Origin: Cronobacter sakazakii
Lineage (GTDB): Bacteria; Pseudomonadota; Gammaproteobacteria; Enterobacterales; Enterobacteriaceae
Direction of reading: 5' to 3'
NCBI RefSeq assembly: GCF_000982825.1
Contig: NZ_CP011047.1
Location: 2,418,001-2,482,000 of the forward strand
DNA length: 64,000 nt
Under the pieces are notes generated by a model. The model ran no database searches. It had not been told where the DNA came from and saw only the letters and a program-made list of their open reading frames with translations. Made by a program: the position numbers and the translations under genes. Below are positions 1 through 9,194 of the stretch, one piece after another (the stretch's first letter is position 1; every line of letters starts with the position of its first letter).

Positions 1-2109
1 GCGTGTCGGATCGTAGTTGGTGTTAGCAGAAATCGACTGGTCGATGAACTTCTGCATGATGCCCACCAGCTGCAGATAGCCGTCGTTGCCCGGCATTTCC
101 CACAGCAGTTCGTACTGATCTTTCAGCTGTTCGTAGTCCGGCACCACCTGACGCAGGATACCGTCTTTCGACGCCTTGATGCTGATGTGGCCGCGCGGCG
201 GCTCAATGCCGTTGGTGGCGTTGGAGATCTGCGAAGAGGTCTCGGACGGCATCAGCGCGGACAGCGTGGAGTTACGCAGGCCGTGCGTCTTGATGGATTC
301 GCGCAGGCTTTCCCAGTCGTAATGCAGCGGCTCGCTGGCGATCGCATCCAGATCTTTCTTGTAGGTGTCGATCGGCAGAATGCCTTTGCTGTAGGTGGTT
401 TCATTGAACCACGGGCATGCGCCTTGCTCTTTCGCCAGCTCGTTAGAGGCTTTCAGCAGGTAGTACTGAATCGCTTCGAACGTTTTGTGCGTCAGATTGT
501 TGGCGCTGCCGTCGGAGTAACGCACGCCGTGCTTCGCGAGATAGTAAGCGAAGTTAATCACGCCGATGCCGAGAGTACGACGGCCCATCGCGCCGCGTTT
601 AGCCGCCGGAATCGGGTAATCCTGGTAATCCAGCAGGGCGTCCAGCGCACGAACTGCCAGCGTAGAAAGCTCTTCCAGCTCGTCCAGGCTCTCAATAGCG
701 CCCAGGTTGAAAGCAGACAGGGTGCAGAGCGCGATTTCACCGTTTTCGTCGTTTACATCATCCAGCGGTTTGGTCGGCAGCGCGATTTCCAGGCACAGGT
801 TAGACTGACGCACCGGCGCGACAACCGGATCGAACGGGCTATGGGTGTTGCAGTGATCCACGTTCTGGATGTAGATACGGCCGGTAGAGGCGCGCTCCTG
901 CATCATCAGCGAGAACAGCTCAGACGCTTTAATGCGCTGTTTGCGGATGCTCTCGTCCTGCTCATATTTGGTGTACAGACGCTCGAACTCGTCCTGATCG
1001 GCGAAGAACGCGTCATACAGGCCCGGCACGTCGGACGGGCTGAACAGCGTGATGTCTTCGCCTTTCAGCAGGCGCTGGTACATCAGCTTGTTGATCTGTA
1101 CGCCGTAGTCCATGTGACGCACGCGGTTCGCTTCGGTACCGCGGTTGTTTTTCAGCACCAGCAGGCTTTCGACTTCCAGATGCCACATTGGGTAGAAGAG
1201 GGTGGCCGCGCCGCCGCGAACGCCGCCCTGCGAGCAGGATTTCACGGCCGTCTGGAAATGTTTGTAGAACGGAATGCAACCGGTGTGGAACGCTTCGCCG
1301 CCGCGGATTGGGCTGCCGAGCGCACGGATGCGGCCCGCGTTGATGCCGATACCGGCGCGCTGGGAAACGTATTTCACGATGGCGCTGGAAGTGGCGTTGA
1401 TGGAATCCAGGCTGTCGCCGCACTCGATCATTACGCAGGAGCTGAACTGACGGGTCGGGGTGCGCACGCCGGACATGATCGGCGTCGGCAGCGAAATTTT
1501 AAAGGTGGAGACCGCATCGTAGAAACGCTTCACGTAATCCAGACGGGTTTCGCGCGGGTAGTTAGAGAACAGGCACGCCGCCACGAGAATGTAGAGGAAC
1601 TGCGCGCTTTCGTAGATCTCACCGGTAACGCGGTTCTGGACCAGGTATTTCCCTTCAAGCTGCTTCACGGCGGCGTAGGAGAAGTTCATATCGCGCCAGT
1701 GGTCGATAAAACCGTCCATCTGCGCAAACTCTTCTTCGCTGTAATCCTGCAGCAGGTGGTGGTCATATTTACCCAGCTCCACCATCTTCACGACATGGTC
1801 GTACAGTTTCGGCGGCTCGAACTGACCGTAGGCTTTTTTGCGCAGGTGGAAAATCGCCAGGCGCGCGGCCAGGTATTGATAGTCCGGCGCGTCGCGGGAA
1901 ATAAGATCCGCCGCCGCCTTGATGATGGTTTCATGAATATCGGAGGTTTTGATGCCGTCGTAGAACTGAATGTGAGAACGCAGCTCTACCTGGGAGATGG
2001 AGACGTTATGCAGACCTTCCGCAGCCCAGTCCAGAACACGATGAATTTTATCCAGGTTGATGCGTTCCTGGCTGCCATCTCGTTTTGTTACCAGCAGACT
2101 CTGATTCAT
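1..2109 (-). CDS. nrdA: Ribonucleoside-diphosphate reductase 1 subunit alpha (partial, C-terminus outside window)
   Basis: Large subunit of aerobic class Ia ribonucleotide reductase, which reduces NDPs to dNDPs with the NrdB radical subunit. The ATG at 2109 gives an N-terminus starting MNQSLLVTKRDG. 703 codons are visible against 761 residues in E. coli, so about 58 C-terminal residues, including the family's redox-active cysteine pair, lie beyond position 1. An N-terminal ATP-cone region is followed by the catalytic barrel. The active-site stretch NLCLE (Asn, Cys, Glu) and the partner cysteines in SSCVMIEC and LCTLSAF are present. nrdB should follow downstream on the same strand outside the window. 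The upstream region carries DnaA and NrdR sites. Confidence 0.97.
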   Translation of the reverse strand, partial: MNQSLLVTKRDGSQERINLDKIHRVLDWAAEGLHNVSISQVELRSHIQFYDGIKTSDIHETIIKAAADLISRDAPDYQYLAARLAIFHLRKKAYGQFEPPKLYDHVVKMVELGKYDHHLLQDYSEEEFAQMDGFIDHWRDMNFSYAAVKQLEGKYLVQNRVTGEIYESAQFLYILVAACLFSNYPRETRLDYVKRFYDAVSTFKISLPTPIMSGVRTPTRQFSSCVMIECGDSLDSINATSSAIVKYVSQRAGIGINAGRIRALGSPIRGGEAFHTGCIPFYKHFQTAVKSCSQGGVRGGAATLFYPMWHLEVESLLVLKNNRGTEANRVRHMDYGVQINKLMYQRLLKGEDITLFSPSDVPGLYDAFFADQDEFERLYTKYEQDESIRKQRIKASELFSLMMQERASTGRIYIQNVDHCNTHSPFDPVVAPVRQSNLCLEIALPTKPLDDVNDENGEIALCTLSAFNLGAIESLDELEELSTLAVRALDALLDYQDYPIPAAKRGAMGRRTLGIGVINFAYYLAKHGVRYSDGSANNLTHKTFEAIQYYLLKASNELAKEQGACPWFNETTYSKGILPIDTYKKDLDAIASEPLHYDWESLRESIKTHGLRNSTLSALMPSETSSQISNATNGIEPPRGHISIKASKDGILRQVVPDYEQLKDQYELLWEMPGNDGYLQLVGIMQKFIDQSISANTNYDPTR

Positions 2110-2155
2110 GGGTAATACCTGTCCGTGAAATCCGTGAAATAGAAATATCCCCCGC

Positions 2156-2185
2156 TTATCCACAAGTGACTAACTCTGTGGATAA
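2156..2185. promoter_or_regulatory. Two inverted DnaA boxes upstream of nrdA
   Basis: A perfect TTATCCACA at 2156-2164 and its reverse complement TGTGGATAA at 2177-2185 lie 47-76 bases before the nrdA start. In E. coli DnaA controls nrdAB through paired boxes in this position, coupling dNTP supply to initiation. The sequence match is exact; the regulatory role is inferred from the family. Confidence 0.8.
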
Positions 2186-2188
2186 ATA

Positions 2189-2230
2189 CTATATATAGGG
2201 GGTTTGAGATAAGTGAAACGCTATATGGTG
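2189..2230. promoter_or_regulatory. Pair of NrdR boxes upstream of nrdA
   Basis: The core CTATATATAG at 2189-2198 matches the NrdR consensus core, and a weaker core CTATATGGTG begins at 2221. The start-to-start spacing of 32 bp (three helical turns) is typical of NrdR tandem boxes. NrdR is the ATP/dATP-sensing repressor of ribonucleotide reductase operons. The first box is strong, the second matches 8 of 10 core positions. Confidence 0.6.
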
Positions 2231-2406
2231 AGTATTCTAGTCGGGATTCTTTTGAGAACAAGCCTTGATTTCGGTGTTAATTTGCGGTTGCAAAATCTCG
2301 AAATTAAGTAAGTCCTCATCACATAAGGCCTTGAGGGCTTGTCAAGGCGGCAGGAAAAAAAATGAAAATTTGATCGAACGCTGATTTCCTGGTCAGGAAA
2401 GAAATG

Positions 2407-2425
2407 GCGCAACAGAACGTTGCGC
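2407..2425 (-). terminator. Possible ubiG terminator hairpin
   Basis: Inverted repeat GCGCAAC / GTTGCGC (2407-2413 and 2419-2425) lies 37 bp after the ubiG stop. On the minus strand it is followed by CATTTCTTT, only a weak U-tract, so termination strength is uncertain. The rest of 2231-2461 shows no convincing gene. Confidence 0.4.
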
Positions 2426-2461
2426 AATTTTTAATACGAAAAGCTTCTGACAGGACGGTTT

Positions 2462-3193
2462 TCAGACAGGTTTTTTAGCCTGTGTATGCAACATATAGTT
2501 AACATCAACGCCCGGCGCGAGCTTAAAGCGGTTGGTCAGCGGATTGTAGTGCAGACCGATGATATGACGCTCTTCCAGCGGGGTTTCATCCACCCAGGCC
2601 AGCAGTTCGGAAGGGCGAATGAATTTTTTGGCATCGTGCGTGCCTTTGGGCACCATGCGCAGCACATATTCTGCGCCTACCACCGCCATCAGCCAGGATT
2701 TGGCGTTGCGGTTAAGCGTGGAGAAAAAGACGTGGCCGCCGGGCTTTACGAGTTGAGCGCAGGCCTGCACCACCGAGCGCGGGTCCGGCACGTGTTCGAG
2801 CATCTCCATGCAGGTCACCACGTCATAGGCGCCGGCATGCTGCGCGGCGTGTTCTTCCACGGTCTGCTGAACATAGTTAAGCTCAACGCCGCTTTCCAGC
2901 GCGTGTAGACGCGCCACCGCCAACGGCTCCGCGCCCATATCGAGCCCCGTGACGTTCGCCCCTTCGCGCGCCATACTCTCTGAGAGAATGCCGCCGCCGC
3001 AGCCGACATCCAGCACTTTTTTCCCGAACAGGCCACCGGCGCGTTCGGCGATATAGCCAAGACGCAGCGGGTTAATGCGATGCAGCGGTTTAAATTCCCC
3101 TTCAGTGTCCCACCAGCGCGAAGCGACAGCTTCAAATTTGGCGATTTCTTCTAAGTCTACGTTGTGCGCAACGGGCGGTTTTTCAGCATTCAT
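2462..3193 (-). CDS. ubiG: Ubiquinone biosynthesis O-methyltransferase UbiG
   Basis: S-adenosylmethionine-dependent methyltransferase that carries out both O-methylation steps of ubiquinone synthesis (polyprenyl-dihydroxyphenol and demethylubiquinol). It has 243 residues against 240 in E. coli. The class I methyltransferase motif VLDVGCGGGILSE lies at about residues 60-72, followed by the acidic strand GLDMG and the post-motif region CMEMLEHVPDP. The ATG at 3193 gives MNAEKPPVAHNVD, matching the family start. It is divergent from gyrA, as in E. coli. K-12 carries yfaL between ubiG and nrdA; that gene is absent here. Confidence 0.96.
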   Translation of the reverse strand: MNAEKPPVAHNVDLEEIAKFEAVASRWWDTEGEFKPLHRINPLRLGYIAERAGGLFGKKVLDVGCGGGILSESMAREGANVTGLDMGAEPLAVARLHALESGVELNYVQQTVEEHAAQHAGAYDVVTCMEMLEHVPDPRSVVQACAQLVKPGGHVFFSTLNRNAKSWLMAVVGAEYVLRMVPKGTHDAKKFIRPSELLAWVDETPLEERHIIGLHYNPLTNRFKLAPGVDVNYMLHTQAKKPV

Positions 3194-3278
3194 GGACGCC
3201 TTTACTCCTTTCTTCGCAAGAGCGTCGAGTATAACAGGCGTTAGTAGGGAATAAAGCGGCCTGACGGGGCTATTCGGT

Positions 3279-3308
3279 TTACCGAACAGGCCGCGGCTGT
3301 GTTATAAT
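3279..3308 (+). promoter_or_regulatory. gyrA promoter
   Basis: A perfect TATAAT at 3303-3308 has a candidate -35 TTACCG at 3279-3284 (spacer 18). The stretch from the -10 to the ATG at 3353 is nearly identical to the E. coli gyrA leader as I remember it. In E. coli this promoter is stimulated by loss of supercoiling, with the -10 region responsible. Confidence 0.75.
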
Positions 3309-3352
3309 TTGCGACCTTTGAATCCGGGACACAGTAGAGGGATAACGGTCAG

Positions 3353-5989
3353 ATGAGCGACCTTGCCAGAGAAATTACACCGGTCAACATTGAGGAAGAG
3401 TTAAAGAACTCCTATCTGGATTACGCGATGTCGGTTATTGTCGGCCGCGCGCTTCCGGATGTCCGAGATGGCCTCAAACCGGTACACCGTCGCGTACTTT
3501 ACGCCATGAACGTGTTGGGCAATGACTGGAATAAAGCCTACAAAAAATCCGCCCGTGTCGTTGGTGACGTAATCGGTAAATACCATCCCCACGGTGATTC
3601 CGCCGTCTACGATACCATTGTACGTATGGCTCAGCCGTTCTCGCTGCGCTATACGCTGGTGGATGGTCAGGGCAACTTCGGTTCTATCGACGGCGACTCC
3701 GCCGCGGCGATGCGTTATACGGAAATCCGTCTGGCGAAAATCGCCCATGAACTGATGGCCGACCTCGACAAAGAAACCGTTGATTTTGTCGATAACTATG
3801 ACGGCACGGAAAAAATCCCGGACGTCATGCCGACCAAAATCCCGAATCTGCTGGTAAACGGGGCTTCCGGTATCGCGGTCGGGATGGCGACCAACATTCC
3901 GCCGCATAACCTGACGGAAGTGATCAACGGCTGCCTCGCCTATATCGATGATGAAGATATCAGCATCGAAGGGCTGATGGAGCACATCCCCGGCCCGGAT
4001 TTCCCGACTGCTGCCATCATCAATGGCCGTCGCGGCATTGAAGAGGCGTACCGCACCGGGCGCGGCAAAATTTACATTCGCGCGCGCGCGGAAGTGGAAG
4101 TCGATCCGAAAAACGGCCGCGAAACCATTATCGTGCACGAAATTCCGTATCAGGTGAACAAAGCGCGCCTGATCGAGAAAATCGCCGAACTGGTGAAAGA
4201 GAAACGCGTCGAAGGCATCAGCGCGCTGCGCGACGAGTCTGACAAAGACGGTATGCGCATTGTTATTGAGATCAAACGCGACGCCGTGGGCGAAGTGGTG
4301 CTCAATAATCTCTATTCCCAGACGCAGCTGCAGGTGTCTTTCGGTATCAACATGGTCGCGCTGCACCACGGTCAGCCGAAGATCATGACGCTGAAAGAGA
4401 TTCTGGCGGCGTTTGTTCGCCACCGTCGTGAAGTCGTGACCCGCCGCACCATCTTCGAACTGCGCAAAGCCCGCGAGCGCGCGCATATCTTAGAAGGTCT
4501 GGCGATTGCGCTGGCCAACATCGATCCGATTATCGAACTGATTCGCCGCGCGCCGACCCCGTCGGAAGCGAAAGCGGGCCTCATCGCGCAGGCGTGGGAG
4601 CTTGGCACCGTTTCTGCGATGCTGGAGCGCGCCGGTGATGACGCCGCGCGTCCGGAGTGGCTGGAGCCGGAGTTCGGTATTCGCGATGGCAAATACTGGC
4701 TGACCGAGCAACAGGCGCAGGCGATCCTCGATCTGCGTCTGCAAAAGCTCACCGGCCTTGAGCATGAAAAACTGCTCGACGAGTACAAAGAGCTGCTGGA
4801 GCAAATCGCTGAGCTGCTGCATATCCTCGGCAGCGCTGACCGCCTGATGGAAGTGATCCGCGAAGAGCTGGAGCTTATCCGCGACCAGTTTGGCGACGAG
4901 CGCCGCACTGAAATCACCGCCAACAGCGCCGATATCAACATCGAAGATTTGATCAACCAGGAAGATGTGGTGGTCACCCTGTCTCACCAGGGCTATGTGA
5001 AATATCAGCCGCTGACAGATTACGAAGCGCAGCGCCGCGGTGGTAAAGGCAAATCCGCCGCACGTATTAAAGAAGAAGACTTTATCGACCGCCTGCTGGT
5101 GGCCAACACCCACGATACGATCCTCTGCTTCTCCAGCCGTGGTCGTCTCTACTGGATGAAAGTCTACCAGTTGCCGGAAGCGAGCCGTGGCGCGCGTGGA
5201 CGTCCTATCGTCAACCTGCTGCCGCTGGAAGCGAACGAGCGTATCACCGCGATTCTGCCGGTACGCGAGTATGAAGAGGGCGTTAACGTCTTTATGGCGA
5301 CCGCGAGCGGCACCGTGAAGAAAACGGCGCTGACCGAGTTCAGCCGTCCGCGTACCGCCGGTATCATCGCGGTGAACCTGAACGAAGGCGATGAGCTTAT
5401 CGGCGTCGACCTGACCGCAGGTAAAGACGAAGTGATGCTGTTTTCCGCGCAGGGCAAAGTGGTGCGCTTTAAAGAAGACGCCGTGCGTCCGATGGGCCGT
5501 ACCGCCACCGGCGTGCGCGGTATTCGCCTCGGCGAGGGCGACAGCGTCGTGTCGCTTATCGTGCCGCGCGGCGAAGGCGCTATCCTGACCGCCACCCAGA
5601 ACGGTTACGGCAAGCGTACCGCGGTGGAAGAGTACCCGACCAAGTCGCGCGCGACGAAAGGGGTTATCTCCATCAAGGTGACCGATCGCAACGGGCCGGT
5701 GGTCGGCGCGGTGCAGGTCGATGACGCTGACCAAATCATGATGATCACCGATGCCGGTACGCTTGTGCGTACGCGCGTGTCGGAAATCAGCGTGGTAGGC
5801 CGTAACACTCAGGGCGTTATCCTCATCCGTACCGCGGAAGATGAAAACGTGGTGGGTCTGCAGCGTGTCGCCGAGCCGGTGGATGACGAAGAGCTCGACT
5901 CCATCGACGGCAGCGTGGCGGAAGGCGATGACGACATCGCGCCGGAAACCGACGCCGACGACGATGCGGCGGACGACGCAGACGAGTAA
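3353..5989 (+). CDS. gyrA: DNA gyrase subunit A
   Basis: Cleavage-reunion subunit of the A2B2 gyrase that introduces negative supercoils. It has 878 residues (875 in E. coli). The N-terminal winged-helix/tower region carries catalytic Tyr122 in AAMRYTEIR. The quinolone-resistance region (residues 67-106) has Ser83 and Asp87, the wild-type, susceptible residues. The C-terminal beta-pinwheel contains the GyrA box QRRGGKG, needed for DNA wrapping, and the protein ends in a long Asp/Glu tail. The ATG at 3353 lies shortly after AGAGGGATAA. It is monocistronic, with a strong terminator at 6028. Confidence 0.98.
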   Translation: MSDLAREITPVNIEEELKNSYLDYAMSVIVGRALPDVRDGLKPVHRRVLYAMNVLGNDWNKAYKKSARVVGDVIGKYHPHGDSAVYDTIVRMAQPFSLRYTLVDGQGNFGSIDGDSAAAMRYTEIRLAKIAHELMADLDKETVDFVDNYDGTEKIPDVMPTKIPNLLVNGASGIAVGMATNIPPHNLTEVINGCLAYIDDEDISIEGLMEHIPGPDFPTAAIINGRRGIEEAYRTGRGKIYIRARAEVEVDPKNGRETIIVHEIPYQVNKARLIEKIAELVKEKRVEGISALRDESDKDGMRIVIEIKRDAVGEVVLNNLYSQTQLQVSFGINMVALHHGQPKIMTLKEILAAFVRHRREVVTRRTIFELRKARERAHILEGLAIALANIDPIIELIRRAPTPSEAKAGLIAQAWELGTVSAMLERAGDDAARPEWLEPEFGIRDGKYWLTEQQAQAILDLRLQKLTGLEHEKLLDEYKELLEQIAELLHILGSADRLMEVIREELELIRDQFGDERRTEITANSADINIEDLINQEDVVVTLSHQGYVKYQPLTDYEAQRRGGKGKSAARIKEEDFIDRLLVANTHDTILCFSSRGRLYWMKVYQLPEASRGARGRPIVNLLPLEANERITAILPVREYEEGVNVFMATASGTVKKTALTEFSRPRTAGIIAVNLNEGDELIGVDLTAGKDEVMLFSAQGKVVRFKEDAVRPMGRTATGVRGIRLGEGDSVVSLIVPRGEGAILTATQNGYGKRTAVEEYPTKSRATKGVISIKVTDRNGPVVGAVQVDDADQIMMITDAGTLVRTRVSEISVVGRNTQGVILIRTAEDENVVGLQRVAEPVDDEELDSIDGSVAEGDDDIAPETDADDDAADDADE

Positions 5990-6027
5990 TCGTCGCGCGG
6001 CTTTCGCACACCGTGTTTTGCCTTATG

Positions 6028-6057
6028 AAAGGGCCGGTCTGACCGGCCCTTTCTTTT
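6028..6057 (+). terminator. gyrA intrinsic terminator
   Basis: GC-rich hairpin with arms AAAGGGCCGGT and ACCGGCCCTTT closed by a short loop, followed by a TTCTTTTT tract. It starts 38 bp after the gyrA stop. Confidence 0.9.
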
Positions 6058-6174
6058 TGCGGCGCAGGCTGCTCTGAATATCGCCGGATAAGCGCGTTGC
6101 CGTTGCGGCACAAGGGTTTTGCGGCTACCTTAACGGCATTCCTTTTTCTTACCTCACGGCTGGCTGGTGCCCCC

Positions 6175-9024
6175 TTGAAATACTTCGTCTCTTTCCGCTC
6201 GACGCTTAAAGTGTCTCGCTATCTTTTCCGGGCGCTGGCGCTGCTGCTCTGGCTGCTTATCGCCCTGTTTTCGGTGTTTTACATCGTAAGCGCGCTGCAT
6301 GTGAAAGAGTCGGAAATTCGTCAGGAATTTAACCTTAGTTACGATCAGGCGCAGCGCTATATTCAGCGCACGTCTGATGTGATGAAAGAGCTGAAGTATG
6401 TGGCTGAAAACCGGCTGGAAAATATCGATGCGCTGATGAAAAGCGGGCGTGGGCAAAATGATGCGCTGAACGCGCCGTCGTTTGTGCCGCTGTTTTCCGA
6501 TTCCGACTGTAACTCGCTCGGGACGAGCTGGCGCGGCTCGTTGCAATCACTCTCCTGGTTTTTGCGCTACTGGCACGATAACTTCTCCGCCGCTTATGAT
6601 TTAAACCGCGTGTTTCTGATAGGCTCCGATAACCTCTGCATGGCGGATTTTGGTCTGCGTGAGATCCCGCTTGAGCGCGACAAAACCCTGCAGGCGCTGC
6701 ATGAGCGCATCATTAAATATCGCAACGCGCCGCAGGACGAACGTAGCAACAGCTTGTTCTGGGTATCGGCTGGCCAGCGTCCTGGTATCGGTAATTTCTA
6801 TTCGCTGACGCCAGTCTACCTGGCGAACCGCCTGCAGGGGTTGCTGGGTATTGAGCAGACCATCCGCATTGAAAATTTCTTTACGCCCGGCAGTATGCCG
6901 ATGGGTGTGACGATTCTCGATGAAAACGATCGGCCGCTCTTTTCGCTTACCGGTTCGGAAACCAACCTTGAGCCGAATGGCGAGTGGGAGCAGGAGCGCG
7001 CGTGGTTTGGCTATACGTCTGGCTTTAAGCAGCTGATTCTAAAAAAGAGCCTGCCGCCGTCGTCGCTCAGCATTGTCTATTCCGTGCCGGTCGATCTGGT
7101 GCTGGAGCGCATCCGGATGCTTATCCTCAACGCCGTACTGCTGAATGTGCTGGTGGGGATTGTGCTGTTTACGCTGGCGCGCATGTATGAGCGGCGCATC
7201 TTTATTCCGGCGGAAAACGACGCCCAGCGTCTGGAAGAACATGAGCAGTTCAACCGTAAAATCGTTGCCTCCGCGCCGGTCGGGATCTGTATTCTGCGCA
7301 CCCAGGACGGGACCAATATTATCTCCAACGAGCTGGCGCATAACTATCTGAACATGCTGACGCATGAAGACCGCCAGCGGCTCACGCAGATTATCTGCGG
7401 GCAGCAGGTGAATTTCGTCGACGTGCTCACCAGCAACAACACCAACCTGCAAATCAGCTTCGTGCATTCGCGCTATCGCAATGAAAACGTGGCGATCTGC
7501 GTGCTGGTGGATGTCTCGGCGCGCGTCAAAATGGAAGAGTCGCTGCAGGAGATGGCCCAGGCGGCCGAGCAGGCGAGCCAGTCGAAATCGATGTTCCTGG
7601 CGACCGTCAGCCACGAGCTGCGCACGCCGCTCTACGGGATTATCGGTAACCTCGATCTTCTGCAAACGCAGGAGCTGCCGAAAGGCGTCGATCGTCTGGT
7701 GACGGCGATGCATAACTCTTCAAGCCTGCTGCTGAAAATCATCAGCGATATTCTCGATTTCTCTAAAATCGAATCGGAACAGCTCAAAATCGAGCCGCGC
7801 GAGTTTTCACCGCGCGAAGTGATGAGCCATATCACTGCCAACTATCAGCCGCTGGTGGTGCGTAAACAGCTCGGCCTCTACTGCTTTATCGAGCCAGACG
7901 TGCCGATGTCGCTGCTGGGCGACCCGATGCGACTGCAACAGGTGATCTCCAACCTGCTGAGCAACGCCATTAAATTCACCGACATCGGCTGCATTATTCT
8001 GCATGTCGGTACTCAGGGCGATTATCTCTGCTTCCGCGTGCGCGACACCGGTGTTGGCATTCCGGCGAAAGAGGTCGTGCGGCTCTTCGATCCGTTCTTC
8101 CAGGTGGGAACCGGCGTGCAGCGCAACTTCCAGGGAACAGGGCTTGGGCTCGCTATCTGCGAAAAACTCATCAACATGATGGACGGCGATATTTCGGTCG
8201 ATACCGAGCCGGGTATGGGCAGTCAGTTTACCATCCGCATTCCGCTCTGGCAGGCGCAGCTGCCGCCGAAGCCCAACGTCGACGGGCTTTCCAATAAGCG
8301 CTGCTGGCTGGCGGTACGCAACGCGTCGCTGTGCGAATATTTGCAGGGCCTGCTCTCGCGCAACAATATCCGCGTACAAAATCATCACGGCGAAACGCCG
8401 GATAAAGACGATATCCTGATTACCGACGATGAAAACTGCGTCGAGTGGCAGGGCAGAGGGGTTATCTTCTTCTGCCGCCGTCATATCGGAATGCCGGTGG
8501 AGCGCAGTCCGGGCGTCTGGATGCACAGCGTCGCCGCACCGCATGAACTTCTGACGCTGCTGGGGCGTATCTACAGCATTAATGTCGACGTGCCGGGCAG
8601 CGAGCCTGTACTGCCTGCGTCCTCCACCAGCGCCGAACAGAACGAAGATATGATGATTCTGGTGGTGGATGACCACCCGATCAACCGCCGACTGCTGGCC
8701 GATCAGCTCGGTACGCTGGGCTATCAGTGCCGTACCGCGAATGACGGCGTGGACGCGCTCAATGTGCTCAGCAAAAACCATATTGATATCGTATTAAGCG
8801 ACGTCAACATGCCGAACATGGACGGTTACCGCCTGACGCAGCGTATTCGCGAGCTTGGCATGACGCTGCCGGTTGTGGGCGTGACCGCTAACGCGCTGGC
8901 GGAAGAGAAGCAGCGCTGCCTGGAATCCGGGATGGACAGCTGTCTGTCTAAACCGGTGACGCTGGATGTGCTGAAGCAGACGCTGGCGGTGTATGCCGAC
9001 AGGGTTCGCAAGACGCGCGGTTAA
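6175..9024 (+). CDS. rcsC: Hybrid sensor histidine kinase RcsC
   Basis: Inner-membrane hybrid kinase of the Rcs envelope-stress phosphorelay. It autophosphorylates on His, passes the phosphate to its own receiver Asp, then to the RcsD HPt and on to RcsB. The TTG at 6175 (LKYFVSFRSTLK) gives exactly 949 residues, the E. coli length; the open frame runs further upstream but that part lacks homology. In order: TM1 (about residues 20-41), periplasmic sensor domain, TM2 (about 314-335), PAS-like region, HisKA with SHELRTP (His about 479), HATPase with DTGVGIP and GTGLGLAIC, RcsC-ABL domain, and receiver with LSDVNMP (Asp about 875). It is convergent with rcsB. The gene is intact although its partner rcsD is broken. 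Confidence 0.97.
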   Translation: MKYFVSFRSTLKVSRYLFRALALLLWLLIALFSVFYIVSALHVKESEIRQEFNLSYDQAQRYIQRTSDVMKELKYVAENRLENIDALMKSGRGQNDALNAPSFVPLFSDSDCNSLGTSWRGSLQSLSWFLRYWHDNFSAAYDLNRVFLIGSDNLCMADFGLREIPLERDKTLQALHERIIKYRNAPQDERSNSLFWVSAGQRPGIGNFYSLTPVYLANRLQGLLGIEQTIRIENFFTPGSMPMGVTILDENDRPLFSLTGSETNLEPNGEWEQERAWFGYTSGFKQLILKKSLPPSSLSIVYSVPVDLVLERIRMLILNAVLLNVLVGIVLFTLARMYERRIFIPAENDAQRLEEHEQFNRKIVASAPVGICILRTQDGTNIISNELAHNYLNMLTHEDRQRLTQIICGQQVNFVDVLTSNNTNLQISFVHSRYRNENVAICVLVDVSARVKMEESLQEMAQAAEQASQSKSMFLATVSHELRTPLYGIIGNLDLLQTQELPKGVDRLVTAMHNSSSLLLKIISDILDFSKIESEQLKIEPREFSPREVMSHITANYQPLVVRKQLGLYCFIEPDVPMSLLGDPMRLQQVISNLLSNAIKFTDIGCIILHVGTQGDYLCFRVRDTGVGIPAKEVVRLFDPFFQVGTGVQRNFQGTGLGLAICEKLINMMDGDISVDTEPGMGSQFTIRIPLWQAQLPPKPNVDGLSNKRCWLAVRNASLCEYLQGLLSRNNIRVQNHHGETPDKDDILITDDENCVEWQGRGVIFFCRRHIGMPVERSPGVWMHSVAAPHELLTLLGRIYSINVDVPGSEPVLPASSTSAEQNEDMMILVVDDHPINRRLLADQLGTLGYQCRTANDGVDALNVLSKNHIDIVLSDVNMPNMDGYRLTQRIRELGMTLPVVGVTANALAEEKQRCLESGMDSCLSKPVTLDVLKQTLAVYADRVRKTRG

Positions 9025-9030
9025 TCGTAA

Positions 9031-9187
9031 CGCGCGCCCTCATGCATGAGCGGCGCGCGATGGTTTACCCGTGTGAGAATTAAAACCCATAGCGCGTCAT
9101 CATTAGCGGCATTGATTGATTGTGTAAAAATGGCAGGAAAAGCAGGGCGGGAGACGGCGGTGTGTCCCTGCCCGGCGGGCAGGGACA
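9031..9187. terminator. Two GC-rich hairpins between convergent rcsC and rcsB
   Basis: Hairpin one: CGCGCGCC (9031-9038) and GGCGCGCG (9052-9059), with an inner palindrome CTCATGCATGAG. Hairpin two: TGTCCCTGCCC (9163-9173) and GGGCAGGGACA (9177-9187). Neither has a clear U-tract. They probably end rcsC and rcsB transcripts, but this is inferred from position. Confidence 0.4.
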
Positions 9188-9194
9188 GCAGGAA

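Noticed and set aside
187..2115. Open frame of over 600 codons on the plus strand across nrdA
   Set aside because: Shadow of nrdA, whose minus-strand translation matches the family throughout and only lacks a stop because the gene leaves the window.
2221..2427. 68-codon open frame on the minus strand between ubiG and nrdA
   Set aside because: No RBS, and it overlaps the regulatory sites and the terminator hairpin.
3599..3615. Possible quinolone-resistance change in gyrA
   Set aside because: Ser83 and Asp87 are both wild type.
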